From Gaiellasilicea sp963791905 (GTDB taxonomy: Bacteria; Actinomycetota; Thermoleophilia; Gaiellales; Gaiellaceae), in NCBI GenBank assembly GCA_963791905.1, contig CAWBTX010000005.1:1178001-1242000 (forward strand): DNA of 64,000 nt, in the 5' to 3' direction. This document shows, one piece after another, positions 45,987-56,738 of this stretch; positions within the stretch are counted from its first letter, which is position 1, and each line of letters begins with the position of its first letter. Made by a program: the position numbers and the translations under genes. The notes beneath the pieces are model-generated. The model was not told where the DNA came from. It was given only the letters and a program-made list of their open reading frames with translations, and ran no database searches.

Positions 45987-47215
45987 TTCAGCTGGCTGAG
46001 CTCACCGTCCTCGTAGCGGCGCGCAACGAGGCAGAGCGGATCGGCCGCACGGTGGCGGAGCTGCGGCGGCTCTTTCCCGAGGCGGGGATCATCGTCGCCG
46101 ACGACGGCTCCGCCGACGCGACCGCCGCCGCAGCGGAGGAGGCCGGCGCCACGGTGCTCCGCCTGCCGCACCGCGGCAAGGGCCAGGCGTTGACCCTGGC
46201 GGAGCGCGCAGCGCCGCCCGGGTCGATCCTCCTCTGCGACGCGGACCTGCGCGGCGACCTGCGGCCGCTCGCCGACAGCGGCGCCGACCTCGCTGTTGCG
46301 GCCTTCGCCAGAAGGCAAGGCGGCGGGTTCGGGATCGCCAAGACGTGTCGCGCGCGCGCTCGTGCGGCTCGCGTCGGGCTTCGAGTCGCGCGAGCCGCTC
46401 TCGGGCCAGCGCTACCTCTCGCCGGCGGCGCGGGCGGTCTGCTTCCCCGTCGCGGCCGGCTTCGGCGTGGAGACGCGGATGACGGCGGACGCGGCGCGGG
46501 CAAGGCTCGGGCTCGGTCGAGCTCGAGCTCGACCTCGAGCACCGTGCGACCGGCCGCGACGCGGCCGGCTTCCTCCACCGCGGGCGCCAGCTGCGCGACA
46601 TCCTGCTCGCGTTCGGCCCGCAGGCGACGAACCACCGTGGTCTGCGCCTCCCGCTCGTCGGCTGGCTCGTCGGCGTCGCGCACCCGCCTGTCGCGCCGGT
46701 GGCGGTCCTCGGCCTTGCGGACGATCTCTGGAGCGGCGAGGAGCGTGGCTTCCGCGCGCACCTCAGGCGCGGGGCCGGCACGGGCGTCCTCAAGCTCGTC
46801 GGCATCCCCGCGTACGCGCTCGTGCGGACCCGATCGGTGTCCGGCGCGGTGCTCGTCGGGCTGGCCGCGAACATGCTCAACCAGCTCGACACCCGCCCCG
46901 GGCGGGCGCTCAAGGCCTTCGGGCTCGCGGCGCTGCTCGTCCGCCGGAACGCCGCGCGGCGCGCTCGCGGTGGCCGTCCTGCTCGCGCCCTACGATCTTC
47001 GTGAGATGGCGATGCTCGGGGACTCCGGCTCGAACGCGCTCGGCGCCGTGCTAGGTTTCAGGTCCGTGGAGCGGTTTTCACGGAGGCAACGCTGGAGCGC
47101 GATCGCGGCGCTCGCGGGCCTCACCCTCCTCGGAGAACGGCGCTCGCTCGGCGCGCTGATCGAGCGGACGCCGGTGTTTCGCGAGCTCGACCGCCTGGGG
47201 AGGCAACCCGTATGA
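45983..47215 (+). CDS. GT2 glycosyltransferase joined to compact WecA/MraY-like domain, frameshifted
   Basis: Part 1 is GT2: LTVLVAARNEAERIGRTV, GIIVADDGSADATAA, HRGKGQALTLA, LLCDADLRGDLRPL, PLSGQRYLSPAARAV, ATGRDAAGFLHRGRQLRD. Part 2, from about 46610, has NHRGLRLPLVGW, VAVLGLADDLWSGEERGFRA (DD motif), NMLNQLDTRPGRALKAFG and AMLGDSGSNALGAVLGF, the phospho-sugar transferase signatures, but lacks the two middle helices of MraY. No ATG/GTG/TTG separates the parts, so a fusion or a CTG start for part 2 is likely. CTG 45983 overlaps the steB stop. Breaks near 46345, 46515, 46965. Probable cell-envelope glycan synthesis. Confidence 0.6.
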   Translation: MIQLAELTVLVAARNEAERIGRTVAELRRLFPEAGIIVADDGSADATAAAAEEAGATVLRLPHRGKGQALTLAERAAPPGSILLCDADLRGDLRPLADSGADLAVAAFARRQGGGFGIAKTCRARARAARVGLRVARAALGPALPLAGGAGGLLPRRGRLRRGDADDGGRGAGKARARSSSSSTSSTVRPAATRPASSTAGASCATSCSRSARRRRTTVVCASRSSAGSSASRTRLSRRWRSSALRTISGAARSVASARTSGAGPARASSSSSASPRTRSCGPDRCPARCSSGWPRTCSTSSTPAPGGRSRPSGSRRCSSAGTPRGALAVAVLLAPYDLREMAMLGDSGSNALGAVLGFRSVERFSRRQRWSAIAALAGLTLLGERRSLGALIERTPVFRELDRLGRQPV

Positions 47216-48875
47216 GCACGACCCCGAGCCCGAAGTACATCTTCGTCACCGGCGGCGTCGTCTCGGCGCTCGGCAAGGGGATCGTCGCCGCCTCGCTCGG
47301 CCGGCTGCTGAAGGCGCGCGGCCTGCGCGTGCAGGCGCAGAAGTTCGACCCGTACCTGAACGTCGACCCCGGCACGATGAGCCCGTTCCAGCACGGCGAG
47401 GTGTTCGTGACGGAGGACGGCGCCGAGACCGACCTCGACATCGGCCACTACGAGCGCTTCATCGACGAGAACATGTCCCGGAACGCGAGCCACAGCGCCG
47501 GCGCAGTCTGGGAGGCCGTCCTCCGCAAGGAGCGGAAGGGCGAGTTCCTCGGCGCGACCGTGCAGGTGATCCCGCACATCACGAACGAGATCAAGGCGCG
47601 GATCAAGCGCGCCGCACGCTCGGCGCCGGCCGACATCGTCATCTCGGAGATCGGCGGCACCGTCGGCGACATCGAGTCGCTGCCGTTCCTCGAGGCGATC
47701 CGCCAGTTCCGGCGCGAGGTCGGCCCCGAGAACGTGCTCTATCTCCACTGCACGCTCGTGCCCTTCATCGAGGCCGCCGGCGAGCTGAAGACGAAGCCGA
47801 CGCAGCACTCGGTCAACGAGCTGCGCCGCATCGGTATCCATCCCGACGTGATCGTCTGCCGCTCCCACGAGGAGCTCTCGCAGGACATCAAGGACAAGAT
47901 CGCGCTCTTCGCCGACGTCGACGTTCGCTCCGTCGTCGCGAGCCCCGACGTGCGCGACGTCTACCTCGTGCCCGCCGTCCTCCGGGAGGAGGGCCTCGAC
48001 ACGCTCGTGTGCGAGCACTTCGGGCTCGACGACGTCGCCGGCCGAGCTCGGCGAGTGGCAGGAGCTGATCGACCGCATCGACGAGGTGCGCGAGGAGGTC
48101 GAGATCGCGCTCGTCGGCAAGTACGTCAAGCTCCGCGACGCGTATCTCTCCGTGCACGAGGCGCTCAAGCACGCGGGCGTCCACCAGGGCTGCGCCGGTG
48201 CGCGTCCGCTGGGTGGACGCCGAGAACATGTCGTACGAGGAGGCCGCCCGACTGCTCGACGAGGTCGACGGCGTGCTCGTGCCGGGCGGTTTCGGCTCGC
48301 GTGGCTGGGAGGGCAAGATCCTCGCGTGCCGGATCGCCCGCGAGCGGCAGATCCCGTACCTCGGCATCTGCCTCGGCATGCACGTCGCCGTCTCCGAGTT
48401 CGCTCGGCACGTGTGCGGGCTCGAGGGCGCGAACTCGACCGAGATGGATCCCGAGACGCCGCACCCGGTGATCGACCTTCTCCCCGAGCAGAAGGAGATC
48501 GAGGATCTCGGCGGCACGATGCGGCTCGGCGCGCAGGCGGTCGAGGTCGCCGACGACACCCGCACGCGCGAGGTCTACAACGACGCTGTCATCCACGAGC
48601 GGCACCGTCACCGCTACGAGGTGAACAACCACTACCGCCCGACCCTCGTCGAGAACGGCCTGGTCGTGTCGGGGACGTTCCAGGAGGGACGGCTCGTCGA
48701 GATCGTCGAGCTGCCCGACCACCCGTGGTTCGTCGCGAGCCAGTTCCACCCGGAGTTCAAGTCGCGCCCGACGCGGCCGGCGCCGCTCTTCCGCGAGTTC
48801 ATCGGCGCCGCGCTGGAGCGCTCGCGCTCCCGCGCCGAGGTCGCTGCGGGCGAGCGGCTGACGACGCTCCCGTAA
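47212..48875 (+). CDS. pyrG: CTP synthase, frameshifted
   Basis: About 553 residues from ATG 47212. The synthase domain reads KYIFVTGGVVSALGKGI, KFDPYLNVDPGTMSPFQHGE, EIGGTVGDIESLPFLEA and KTKPTQHSVNELR. The glutaminase domain has VPGGFGSRGWEGK, YLGICLGMHVAV (catalytic Cys; the usual Gln after GM is His) and FVASQFHPEFKSRP (catalytic His and Glu). Two extra bases, near 48043 (before GAGCTC) and 48200, break the linker. It aminates UTP to CTP. Neighbour of the steAB-glycosyltransferase genes. Confidence 0.92.
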
Positions 48876-48884
48876 GATCGCCTC

Positions 48885-50024
48885 GTGCAGGACCGCGCTC
48901 GTCGCTCTTCCTCGAGCTCTGCTCGATCCCGAGCCCGCCCGGCGAGGAGCGGGCGATGGTCGACCGCGTCACCGCCTACCTGCGCGCGCTCGGGCTCGAG
49001 GTGGAGGAGGACGACGCCGGCGGCCGGATCGGCTCGAACGCCGGCAACCTCTTCTGCCGGCTGCCCGGCCGCTCCGACGGCGGCACGCCGCTCTTCTTCT
49101 GCGCCCACCTCGACACCGTGCCCCCGCAAGGCCCGCTCGAGCCGTACGTCGACGAGGACGGCGTCGTGCGGAACGCCGGCGGGACGATCCTCGGCGGCGA
49201 CAACAAGGGCGCCGTCGTCTCGATGCTCGAGGCGGCGCGGCGCATCGTCGAGGAAGGACGCGAGCACTCCGGGCATCGAGCTCGTCTTCACGCTGAAGGA
49301 GGAGGTCGGCCTCATCGGCGCCGGCGCCTTCGATCACACGAGGCTGGAGGCCGAGCTCGGCTTCGTCTACGACCAGGCGGCTCCGATCGGCGAGATCGTG
49401 CTCGGCGCGCCGTGGGGACGCACGATTACGGCGCGCTTCCACGGCCGCGCGGCGCATTCGGGCATCGCCCCCGAGGAGGGGCGCTCGGCGATCGCCGCGG
49501 CCGCGCGAGCGATCGCCGATCTGCGGCTCGGCCGCATCGACGAGGAGACGACGGCGAACGTCGGCCTCATCACGGGCGGCTCCGCGCGCAACATCGTCCC
49601 GGAGTGGTGCACGCTCGAGGCCGAGGCGCGCGCGCACGACGTCGCCAAGCTGGCCGACGTCGTCTCAGAGATGCTCGATGCGTTCGCCTTCGGCGCGTCG
49701 CTCGGCGACTGCACCGTCGAGACGGAGGTCAGCGAGTCCTACCCCGGCTACCGCTTCCGGCGCGGCGACCCGATCGTCGAGCTCGCTGCGACAGCGCTCG
49801 AGCGACGCGGCTACGAGGTCTCGACCGCGCTCAGCGGCGGCGGCGCCGACGCCAACGTCTTCAACGCGCGCGGGATCCCGTGCCTGAACCTCGCGAACGG
49901 GATGGCCGAGATCCACACGCCGGACGAGCACTTCGCGGTCGCGGATCTCGAGGGCATGGTCGAGGTGACGCTGGAGCTGGTCGACCTGGCGCGTGCCCGC
50001 GAATCCGATGCCGCTCACGCTTAG
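48885..50024 (+). CDS. M20 family metallopeptidase (PepT/tripeptidase-like), frameshifted
   Basis: About 379 residues from GTG 48885. Di-zinc motif: FFCAHLDTVPPQG (His, Asp), GGDNKGAVVSMLEAAR (bridging Asp), VFTLKEEVGLIGA (catalytic Glu, then Glu ligand), and a late CLNLANGMAEIHTPDE (His). The dimerisation domain TARFHGRAAHSGIAPEEGRS lies in the middle. Breaks near 48903 and 49270. It overlaps the start of the DUF3866 gene. Substrate likely small peptides. Confidence 0.82.
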   Translation: MQDRARRSSSSSARSRARPARSGRWSTASPPTCARSGSRWRRTTPAAGSARTPATSSAGCPAAPTAARRSSSAPTSTPCPRKARSSRTSTRTASCGTPAGRSSAATTRAPSSRCSRRRGASSRKDASTPGIELVFTLKEEVGLIGAGAFDHTRLEAELGFVYDQAAPIGEIVLGAPWGRTITARFHGRAAHSGIAPEEGRSAIAAAARAIADLRLGRIDEETTANVGLITGGSARNIVPEWCTLEAEARAHDVAKLADVVSEMLDAFAFGASLGDCTVETEVSESYPGYRFRRGDPIVELAATALERRGYEVSTALSGGGADANVFNARGIPCLNLANGMAEIHTPDEHFAVADLEGMVEVTLELVDLARARESDAAHA

Positions 50025-50951
50025 GCGCGGGCGCGTCACCGCCATCGACGAGGTGGTCGACGGGCTTGTGCGGCTCGAGGTCGACGACCTGCCGTGTGTC
50101 GCCTACCCGCGGCTGACCGGGGACGTCGAGGTCGGCGACGACGTGCTCGTGAACGAGCAGGCGCGGTTGCTGGAGCTCGGCTCGGGCGGTTTCGACGTCC
50201 TCTACGCGAACCTGACGCGGGGCCTCGAGCTCGCGCCTGAGGAGGGCGCACACGTGATGGCGCTCCCGTACACGCCCGGCCAAGTAACAGTCTGTTACAA
50301 GGAGGAGACGGCGGAGCTCGCGGACGTGCTCGACGGGCTGCCCGGTCGTCCTGTGCACGCTCCACAGCCAGCTCGCGCCGGTGTGCGCCGCGCTTCGGGG
50401 ACTGCGCGTCGCCTACGTCCAGGTCGCGGGCGGCGCACTGCCGGTCTCACTCTCGGACACCGTGCGGGCGCTCAAGGAGCTTCGGCTCCTCGACGTTGCA
50501 TGCGCGGTGGCGCCCTGCCTCGACGGGGACGCCCAGTTCGTCGGCGCGGCATCGGCGTTCGCGTGGGCGAGGAAAGAGCGCTTCGACGTGGTGGTCTGCG
50601 CGATCGGACCGGGGATCGTCGGCACGGGGACGCGGCTCGGCCACGGAGCCCTTGCGCTTGCGGATGCCGCAAACGTCGCGGCCGCGCTCGGGGGCAAGCC
50701 GGTGCTGGCCGTCCGGAGGTCCGAGGCCGATCCGCGCGACCGCCACCGGGGCGTGTCGCACCACACGCGCGCAGTGCTCGACGTCGCCCTCGCGGACGTC
50801 GCGGTGCCGACCGACGAGGACGGGGACGGGCTGGGAGAAGGCGTGCGAGGGCTTGCCCCTGTCGCACATGGAACGCGGCCCGGCCGAGGATCCGACGTTC
50901 TTTCGCGCCGCGTTCGCCGCCGGCGTCGTCGCCCGTCGTCTTCTGCGCTGA
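50008..50951 (+). CDS. DUF3866 family protein, frameshifted
   Basis: About 310 residues from ATG 50008 (MPLTLRRGRVTAIDEVVDG; GTG 49993 is an alternative). Family-like segments: NLTRGLELAPEEGAHVMALP, YTPGQVTVCYKEE, YVQVAGGALPVSLSDTVRAL, VVCAIGPGIVGTGTRLGHGA and RHRGVSHHTRAVL. Breaks near 50345 (extra C) and 50830 (extra C). Biochemical role unknown. The family is usually found next to pyrG, xerD or M20 genes in actinobacteria, as here. The TGA overlaps the next ATG. Confidence 0.75.
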
Positions 50952-51722
50952 TGGAGGAACGCCGGCTTGGCCCCGTTGTCGGACTCGGCACGTGGCGGAC
51001 ATTCGGCGACGACGCCGACCTCGCGCGCCGGGTCGTCGATGCGGCGGTCGCCGCCGGCTGCCGCAGCGTCGACAGCTCGCCGATGTACGGGGCGGCCGAG
51101 CGCTCCCTCTCGGCGGCGCTCGAGGGCCGGCGCGACCAGGCCGACGTGCTGACGAAGATCTGGACGTCGTCTCCAGACGAGGCCCGCGCGCCAGCTCGCC
51201 GCCCAGCTGACCTGGTTCGGCCGGATCGAGCTCGAGCAGGTGCACAACCTCGTCGCCTGGGAGGAGCACCTGCCGTGGCTCGAGGGCGAGGTCGAGGCCG
51301 GGCGGATCGGCCGCCTCGGCGTCACGCACTACTCGCCCGGAGCCTTCGGCGAGCTCGAGCGGGCACTCCGCACCGGCCGTTTCGCCGCCGTGCAGCTTCC
51401 GTACAACCCCGCGGAGCGCACCTGCGAGCGGCGGTTGCTACCGCTCGCGGCGGAGCTCGGGATCGCCGTCGTCGTCATGGAGCCTCTCGGCTCCGGGTCG
51501 CTGCTCCGCCAGGTCTCCGACCGCGAGCTCGCGCCGCTGTCCGGCTTCGGCGTCGCGACCTGGCCGCAGGCGCTGCTCAAGTGGGCGCTCTCCGATCTGC
51601 GCGTCGACCTCGTCATCCCTGCGACCCGACGGCCGGAGCGAGCGGCCGAGAACGCTGCCGCCGGCTCGCCGCCGTGGTTCGGGCCCGAGGAGCGCGCGTA
51701 CGTGGAGCGGCTCGCGGCGTGA
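50951..51722 (+). CDS. Aldo/keto reductase family protein, frameshifted
   Basis: About 256 residues. LGPVVGLGTWRTFGDDADLA, SVDSSPMYGAAERSL (catalytic Asp and Tyr), VLTKIWTSS (Lys), VHNLVAWEEHLPWLE and QLPYNPAERTCERRLLPLA are in family order. The catalytic His of LHR is replaced by VHN. One extra C near 51190, before CAGCTC. NAD(P)H-dependent oxidoreductase of unknown substrate. Confidence 0.78.
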
Positions 51723-51753
51723 GGCCAGGCCGTAGCGATATCGTTGCGCCGCC

Positions 51754-52875
51754 ATGAGGATCGGGGTCGCGAAGGAGATCAAGCCGCAGGAGTACCGCAT
51801 CGCCCTGACGCCCGCCGGCGCCCGAGAGCTCGTACTCCGTGGTCACGAGGTCTTCGTCGAGACCGGCGCCGGTCTCGGCAGCGCGTTCGCGGACGCCGAT
51901 TACAAGGCCACGGGAGCAAGCATCGCCTCGGTCGACGAGGTCTGGGAGCGCGCCGAGCTGCTGCTCAAGGTCAAGGAGCCGATCGAGCCCGAGTACCGGC
52001 GGCTGCGCGAGAACCTGATCCTCTTCACGTACCTCCACATCGCCGCCGACGAGCCGCTCACCCGCGCGCTCGCCGAGAGCGGCATCGTCGCGATCGCTTA
52101 CGAGACCGTCGAGACCGACGATCGACGCCTGCCGCTGCTCGCGCCGATGAGCGAGGTCGCGGGCCGCCTCGCCGCACAGGCGGGCGCGCACTACCTCGAG
52201 AAGCCGAAGGGCGGCCGCGGGCTCCTGCTCGGCGGCGTCGCGGGCGTGTCGCCGGGGAAGGTGGTCGTCATCGGCGGCGGCATCGTCGGCTACAACGCGG
52301 CCGTGATCACGCTCGGCCTGGGGGCGCAGGTGACGATCCTCGAGCGCTCGGTCGACCGGATGCGGCACCTCGAGGAGATCCTGCACGGACGGGTCAGCCT
52401 CGAGATGTCGTCGAGCCTCCAGATCGAGGCGGAGATCGCGGACGCGGACGTCGTCATCGGCGCGGTGCTGATTCCGGGCGCGCTCGCACCGAAGCTGCTC
52501 ACGCAAGCGATGATCGCCGGCATGAAGGAGGGCTCCGTCTTCTGCGACGTCGCCATCGACCAGGGCGGCTGCGCCGAGACGTCGCGGCCGACCACGCACG
52601 ACGACCCGGTCTACACGGTCGACGGCGTCATCCACTACTGCGTCGCGAACATGCCGGGCGCCGTGCCGATCACCTCGACGAAGGCGCTCACGAACGTCAC
52701 GCTGCCGTACGTGGAGGCGATCGCGGATCACGGCTACGCCGCCGCGGTCGCGCTCGACCGCACGCTGGCCCGGGGCGTCAACGTGCTCGAGGGGCGGATC
52801 ACCTACGAGGCTGTCGCCGAGGCACACAACCTCGACTTCACACCGCTCGAGGACGCCCTCGCTTCAGCGGTCTAG
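51754..52875 (+). CDS. ald: Alanine dehydrogenase
   Basis: 373 residues, intact. MRIGVAKEIKPQEYRIALTP, LLKVKEPIEPEYRRLRENLI, FTYLHIAADEPL (catalytic His), LLLGGVAGVSPGKVVVIGGG (NAD loop GGGIVGYNAA), DVVIGAVLIPGALAPKL, SVFCDVAIDQGGCAETSRPT and NMPGAVPITSTKALTN are all conserved. It interconverts alanine and pyruvate with NAD. Convergent with a small minus-strand gene whose stop it overlaps. Confidence 0.93.
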   Translation: MRIGVAKEIKPQEYRIALTPAGARELVLRGHEVFVETGAGLGSAFADADYKATGASIASVDEVWERAELLLKVKEPIEPEYRRLRENLILFTYLHIAADEPLTRALAESGIVAIAYETVETDDRRLPLLAPMSEVAGRLAAQAGAHYLEKPKGGRGLLLGGVAGVSPGKVVVIGGGIVGYNAAVITLGLGAQVTILERSVDRMRHLEEILHGRVSLEMSSSLQIEAEIADADVVIGAVLIPGALAPKLLTQAMIAGMKEGSVFCDVAIDQGGCAETSRPTTHDDPVYTVDGVIHYCVANMPGAVPITSTKALTNVTLPYVEAIADHGYAAAVALDRTLARGVNVLEGRITYEAVAEAHNLDFTPLEDALASAV

Positions 52876-53021
52876 CCGCTGGGCTTCGCCTGCTTCGCGT
52901 CGATGTCCTTCTGACTCTTCGAAGGGCTCAGCTTGACGACCGCGTACGTGACCGCTGAGGCGAGGCTGATGATGGCCGCCATGTACACGGCGAAGCCCAC
53001 TAGTCCGAGGACGGTTTCCAT
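52872..53021 (-). CDS. 49-residue single-helix membrane protein
   Basis: ATG 53021 gives METVLGLVGFAVYMAAIISL followed by ASAVTYAVVKLS and a charged Lys/Ser/Pro tail (KSQKDIDAKQAKPSG). One membrane helix with outward N-terminus is predicted by charge. It fills the gap between ald and deoB exactly: its stop overlaps the ald stop, and its start is 21 bp from the divergent deoB ATG. Only a weak AGG lies upstream. Unknown function. Confidence 0.5.
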   Translation of the reverse strand: METVLGLVGFAVYMAAIISLASAVTYAVVKLSPSKSQKDIDAKQAKPSG

Positions 53022-53041
53022 CCGCGACCTAGAATAGCCGC

Positions 53042-54208
53042 ATGCCACGGGCGTGCGTCATCGTGCTTGACGCCGTCGGAGCGGGGGAGTTGCCGGACGC
53101 GGCCTCGTACGGTGACGAGGGGTCGAACACGCTTGGCAATGTCGCCCGCGCCGTCGGAGGCCTCGACCTGCCCGCGCTCGAGGCGCTCGGCCTCGGCAAC
53201 GTGATGCCGCTGGAGGGCTGTCCACCGCAGCCCGGTGCCCCAGCGATCGCCGGGCGCCTCTTCGAGCGCTCGAAGGGGAAGGACACGACGACGGGGCACT
53301 GGGAGCTGATGGGCGTCGTCACGCCGACCGCGATGCCGACCTACCCGCACGGGTTCCCGCACGACGTGATCGACCCGTTCATGAACCGCACCGCGCGCGG
53401 CGTGCTCGGGAACAAGGTCGCCTCCGGCACGGAGATCATCGACGAGCTCGGCGAGGAGCACCAGGAGACGGGCAAGTGGATCGTCTACACGTCGGCGGAC
53501 TCGGTCTTCCAGATCGCCGCCCACGAGGAGACGATCCCGCTCGAGGAGCTCTACGAGGGTTGCCGAATCGCGCGCGAGATCCTCACGGGCAAGCATGCGG
53601 TCGGCCGCGTGATCGCGCGGCCGTTCATCGGCGAACCGGGCAACTACGAGCGCACGCCGAACCGGCACGACTTCTCGCTCGAGCCGCGCCGGCCGAACTA
53701 CCTGTCGCTCGTCCGCGACAAGGGTCTGAAGGTGCACGCCGTCGGGAAGATCAGCGACATCTTCGCCGGCTGCGACATCGACGAGTCGCGCCCGACGAAG
53801 TCGAACGTCGACGGCATCAACCAGACCGTCGCGCTCCTGCAGGAGATCGACGAGGGACTCGTCTTCACCAATCTCGTCGAGACCGACATGCTCTGGGGGC
53901 ACCGCAACGACCCGCTCAACTTCCATCGCTGCCTCCAGGACTTCGACCGCCGGCTCGAGGACATCCTCGAGGCGCTCCGCGCGGGTGATCTTCTCATCCT
54001 CACCTCCGACCACGGCTGCGATCCGACCACACCCTCGACCGACCACTCCCGCGAGCACGCGCTGCTGCTCAGCTACGCGGCCGGGCGGAACGCGAACGGC
54101 GCGACGCACGAGGGCGAGTTCGCCGACGTCGGCGCGACCGTGAACGCGTGGCTCGGCGGCAAGGCACCGTCGCGCGGGATCCCGGGCACGCCGATCCTGA
54201 CGCCGTGA
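53042..54208 (+). CDS. deoB: Phosphopentomutase
   Basis: 388 residues, intact. Alkaline-phosphatase-like fold: CVIVLDAVGAGELPDA (metal Asp), GKDTTTGHWELMGV (phospho-Thr), IVYTSADSVFQIAAHE, RPFIGEPGNYERTPNRHDFS, ILTSDHGCDPTTPSTDHSRE (metal Asp and His). It interconverts ribose/deoxyribose 1- and 5-phosphates. With deoA at 55412 it forms a nucleoside-salvage pair interrupted by a methyltransferase and hicAB. GTGA overlap with the next gene. Confidence 0.93.
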   Translation: MPRACVIVLDAVGAGELPDAASYGDEGSNTLGNVARAVGGLDLPALEALGLGNVMPLEGCPPQPGAPAIAGRLFERSKGKDTTTGHWELMGVVTPTAMPTYPHGFPHDVIDPFMNRTARGVLGNKVASGTEIIDELGEEHQETGKWIVYTSADSVFQIAAHEETIPLEELYEGCRIAREILTGKHAVGRVIARPFIGEPGNYERTPNRHDFSLEPRRPNYLSLVRDKGLKVHAVGKISDIFAGCDIDESRPTKSNVDGINQTVALLQEIDEGLVFTNLVETDMLWGHRNDPLNFHRCLQDFDRRLEDILEALRAGDLLILTSDHGCDPTTPSTDHSREHALLLSYAAGRNANGATHEGEFADVGATVNAWLGGKAPSRGIPGTPILTP

Positions 54209-54912
54209 AGATCGACGACCCGGTCGCCGTCCGCCGTCAGTACGCGACGGAGGAGAACCTCGAAGCGCGCCGGTCCCTCTACACGAACGTCGATGGCCCG
54301 GACCCGCGGCAGGTTGCGTTCGAGGCCGTCGCCGAGGTCGCTCCGCGGCGTGTGCTCGAGGTCGGCGGTGGCCCGGGCGAGCTCGCGGAACGGATCTCGA
54401 CTGAGCTCGAGGCTCACATCGTGATGCTGGACATCTCACCGCGAATGGTCGAGCTCGCGCGCGAGCGCGGAGTCGAAGCGCAGGTCGGCGACGTGCAGGA
54501 GTTGCCGTTCGAGGACGACTCCTTCGACTGTGCCCTGGCTGCGTGGATGCTCTTCCACGTCCCGGATCTCGACCGCGGCCTGGGCGAACTCGTGCGGGTC
54601 CTGCGTCCGGGCGGGAGGCTGGTTGCGGTCACGAACGCGACCGACCATCTCCAGGAGCTCCGCGCGATCGCCGGCGAGGCGGCCTGGGGGCGTCCGTTCA
54701 CGCGTGAGAACGGCGCGGGGATCCTCGAGCGTCACTTCGAGTCAGTCGAGCGGCGCGACGTCGACGGCTGGGCAACGATCGAGGATCACGAGGTCGTCGA
54801 GGACTTTCTGCGCTCGCTGCAGCACGAGACACAGATCGAGCCGGAGCCGTACGAGCTGCCGCTTCGGGTCCGCCGCGCCAGCTCGGTCTTCGTCGCCACG
54901 AAGGCGGCGTGA
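54205..54912 (+). CDS. SAM-dependent methyltransferase (class I, Methyltransf_11 type)
   Basis: 235 residues from GTG 54205, intact. RVLEVGGGPGELAERIS (motif I), IVMLDISPRMVELARERGVE, VQELPFEDDSFDCALAAWML, LRPGGRLVAVTNA. Typical small-molecule methyltransferase; substrate not inferable. Translationally coupled to deoB, and its end is 1 bp from the stop of the convergent hicB gene. Confidence 0.8.
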   Translation: MKIDDPVAVRRQYATEENLEARRSLYTNVDGPDPRQVAFEAVAEVAPRRVLEVGGGPGELAERISTELEAHIVMLDISPRMVELARERGVEAQVGDVQELPFEDDSFDCALAAWMLFHVPDLDRGLGELVRVLRPGGRLVAVTNATDHLQELRAIAGEAAWGRPFTRENGAGILERHFESVERRDVDGWATIEDHEVVEDFLRSLQHETQIEPEPYELPLRVRRASSVFVATKAA

Positions 54913-54913
54913 C

Positions 54914-55162
54914 TCAGGCCGCAGGACGCGGCGGGTGAGCTACGTACACGCCGGGGCCGGTGCCGGTAGGAATCGGCTCTCCCGCCAGGGCCAGGCCCTC
55001 CAAGTGAAACGCGATCGCCGAGCGCATCTCAGCTTCGCACTCTTCGATTGACTCGCCCGTTGCCGCGCATCCGGGCAGGTCAGGGGACCATGCCGAGTAG
55101 TTCGACGGAGGTCCGCCCTCGATCAGGATGATGTACTGCTGCGTCTGTTCAGCCGTTGTCAC
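54914..55162 (-). CDS. hicB: HicB family antitoxin
   Basis: 82 residues from GTG 55162. YIILIEGGPPSNYSAWSPDLP followed by GCAATGESIEECEAEMRSAI shows the HicB fold: a YxAxxPDLPGC core and GxTxEEAxxNxxEAI. A short Pro-rich tail replaces the DNA-binding domain, so autoregulation may rely on a partner. GTGA overlap with the stop of hicA, in toxin-antitoxin order. Confidence 0.8.
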   Translation of the reverse strand: MTTAEQTQQYIILIEGGPPSNYSAWSPDLPGCAATGESIEECEAEMRSAIAFHLEGLALAGEPIPTGTGPGVYVAHPPRPAA

Positions 55163-55347
55163 CGCTTCAATCCTGCCTGGCGAAGGATGCTGGCAGCCGT
55201 TTTCGGGTGCAAGTCGTGAGACTGCCGTCCCGGCACCGTGACGAGCCCCGGCTTCGTCGGGTGCGCGTACTGACGGTGACTTCCGCGCGTTCGGGTCAGC
55301 TGCCACCCGTCGGCCTCGATCATCCCGACGATCTGCCACACCTTCAT
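55159..55347 (-). CDS. hicA: HicA family toxin (mRNA interferase)
   Basis: 62 residues. KVWQIVGMIEADGWQLTRTR, GSHRQYAHP with the catalytic His, and VPGRQSHDLHPKTAASILRQ match the double-stranded RNA-binding-like HicA fold. ATG 55347; a longer in-frame upstream reading has no similarity. It pairs with hicB downstream. It cleaves mRNA when antitoxin is lost. The pair sits in reverse orientation between nucleoside-salvage genes. Confidence 0.8.
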   Translation of the reverse strand: MKVWQIVGMIEADGWQLTRTRGSHRQYAHPTKPGLVTVPGRQSHDLHPKTAASILRQAGLKR

Positions 55348-55411
55348 CGGGCATGATCGTCGCCGTGTCGGCGGGCGCGAACAAGATGGCCGAACTGGAC
55401 GGGACGACGAA

Positions 55412-56711
<1,300 letters not shown>

Positions 56712-56738
56712 AGGCTTGATGCGAGCGAGGCGGGTGGA

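Noticed and set aside
55357..55410. Short plus-strand peptide frame upstream of deoA
   Set aside because: Only about 17-20 codons with no ribosome site; it overlaps the hicA upstream region and shows no sign of coding.
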